Positions 5,932-6,795 of a DNA stretch of 6,795 nucleotides are shown here, piece by piece. Numbering within the stretch: position 1 is the first letter of the stretch; each line of letters begins with the position of its first letter. The stretch is from Sphingomonas_R sp036387535 (GTDB lineage Bacteria; Pseudomonadota; Alphaproteobacteria; Sphingomonadales; Sphingomonadaceae), in NCBI RefSeq assembly GCF_036387535.1, contig NZ_DASVTO010000149.1:1-6795 (forward strand). Direction: 5' to 3'. A program made the position numbers and the translations under genes. The notes beneath the pieces were generated by a model. The model saw nothing but the letters and a program-made list of their open reading frames with translations, was not told where the DNA came from and did not search any database.

Positions 5932-6795
5932 GTGATCGCGCGCCCGATCCTGACCACCACGGCGATGCGCGCGGCGGAGCAGGCGTGCGGTGCGTCGACA
6001 GCGACATTGATGACCCGCGCGGGCGCCGCGATCGCCGAAGCGGCGTGGCGTCATGCCGGCGGCGCGCCGACACTGATCCTGTGCGGCCCGGGCAATAATG
6101 GCGGTGACGGCTATGTCGCCGCGCGCCTGTTGCGGGATCGCGGCGCGGCGGTAACGGTAGCGGCGATCGGCATGCCGCGATCGGACGCCGCATCCGCCGC
6201 CCGCGCGGCGTGGGACGGTCCGGTGGCGACGCTGGCCGATGCGCTGTCCGCACCGGTCATGATCGACGCGCTGTTCGGCACAGGTCTGACGCGCGGGCTG
6301 GATCCCGCCGTGCTGGCGGACCTCCACCGGCTGTCCGCGGCGGCGCGGTGGCGGATTGCGGTCGATGTGCCGAGCGGGGTCGATAGCGACCATGGCGCGA
6401 CGTTCGACCGGGTAGTGCCGGCCCACGACCTGACGATCGCGCTGGGTGCGTTGAAACCGGCGCACCGGCTGCAGCCGGCGGCGGCGTTGTGCGGGCGGGT
6501 GGTAATCGCGGATCTCGGGCTGCACGTCGTCCCCTCCGATCTGGTCGAGATCGCGCGGCCGCATCTGCCCGCGCCGGGGCCGGCGGATCATAAATATACG
6601 CGCGGCATGGTAGCGATGGTCGCGGGGGCGATGGCGGGCGCGGGGATGCTGGCCGCAACCGCGGCGCAGCGCGCCGGCGCCGGCTATGTCGTGCTGGCGG
6701 GGGCCGCGGGCGGCGAAGGGCTGCACGCGCTGGTCCACCGCGACGGCACCGACATGCTGTCGGACCGGCGCATCGGAGCGGTGCTGTGCGGGCCT
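5932..6795 (+). CDS. nnrE/nnrD: Bifunctional NAD(P)H-hydrate epimerase / ADP-dependent NAD(P)H-hydrate dehydratase (YjeF type), 3' truncated by window
   Basis: This enzyme repairs hydrated, inactive NADH and NADPH. The N-terminal domain interconverts the R and S epimers, and the C-terminal domain dehydrates the S form using ADP in bacteria. The frame is open from GTG 5932 to the window end, 288 codons. The start gives MIARPILTTTAMRAAEQ, the usual opening, while ATG 5965 would cut it off. Epimerase landmarks are LMTRAGAAIAE (from residue 26), CGPGNNGGDGYVAARLL (from 51), DALFGTGLTRGL (Asp112) and VDVPSGVDSD (144-153). After a linker, HKYTRG (220-225) opens the ribokinase-like dehydratase domain, followed by AGAGMLAATAAQRAGAGYV and AVLCGP at the edge. 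The ADP and catalytic motifs (GxGD type) would lie beyond the window. The gene begins seven bases after the lipoprotein stop with only a weak ribosome binding site, so coupled translation is likely. Confidence 0.95.
   Translation, partial: MIARPILTTTAMRAAEQACGASTATLMTRAGAAIAEAAWRHAGGAPTLILCGPGNNGGDGYVAARLLRDRGAAVTVAAIGMPRSDAASAARAAWDGPVATLADALSAPVMIDALFGTGLTRGLDPAVLADLHRLSAAARWRIAVDVPSGVDSDHGATFDRVVPAHDLTIALGALKPAHRLQPAAALCGRVVIADLGLHVVPSDLVEIARPHLPAPGPADHKYTRGMVAMVAGAMAGAGMLAATAAQRAGAGYVVLAGAAGGEGLHALVHRDGTDMLSDRRIGAVLCGP

Noticed and set aside
5875..6738. 287-codon open frame on the minus strand
   Set aside because: It is antisense to the clearly recognisable nnrE/nnrD and very rich in Arg and Gln.
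1..6795. Mobile elements, CRISPR arrays, tRNA or rRNA genes, defence or biosynthetic clusters
   Set aside because: I saw no direct-repeat arrays, transposase motifs, RNA-gene signatures or abrupt composition change. The genes are housekeeping types.

Overview
The window reads as ordinary chromosomal DNA from a high-GC alphaproteobacterium. The protein sequences and gene order look like the order Sphingomonadales (Sphingomonas or a close relative). I infer that from remembered family sequences, not from a database search. All six genes lie on the plus strand, are tightly packed and share the same GC-rich codon use. I see no mobile element, tRNA, rRNA, CRISPR array or sign of recent transfer.

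Layout. (1) Positions 2-364 hold the last 120 residues of electron transfer flavoprotein:ubiquinone oxidoreductase (ETF-QO), including its four cluster-binding cysteines. (2) Sixteen bases later, positions 381-2021 encode a 546-residue TPR-repeat protein with a very short lipoprotein signal. (3) Positions 2022-2176 are the only real intergenic gap and are rich in inverted repeats; no T-tract terminator is visible. (4) ispE (2177-3046) encodes the CDP-methylerythritol kinase of the MEP isoprenoid pathway. Its stop overlaps, in an ATGA, the start of (5) a small crotonase-fold protein (3043-3747) that lacks both glutamates used by true enoyl-CoA hydratases. (6) After a 79-base gap comes ilvD (3827-5548), dihydroxy-acid dehydratase of branched-chain amino acid synthesis. 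(7) A 129-residue lipoprotein of unknown function (5535-5924) overlaps the end of ilvD by 14 bases. (8) Seven bases further on begins a bifunctional NAD(P)HX epimerase/dehydratase (nnrE/nnrD, YjeF type), cut off by the window end after 288 codons.

The genes form two or three probable transcription units: ETF-QO with the TPR lipoprotein, ispE with the crotonase-like gene, and ilvD with the lipoprotein and the NAD(P)HX repair enzyme. The functions are mainly housekeeping: respiratory electron entry, isoprenoid precursors, branched-chain amino acids, and repair of damaged nicotinamide cofactor. I found no convincing novel multi-gene system. The points most worth a second look are the crotonase-like protein without its catalytic glutamates, the structured ispE leader, and the uncharacterised lipoprotein wedged between ilvD and nnrE.
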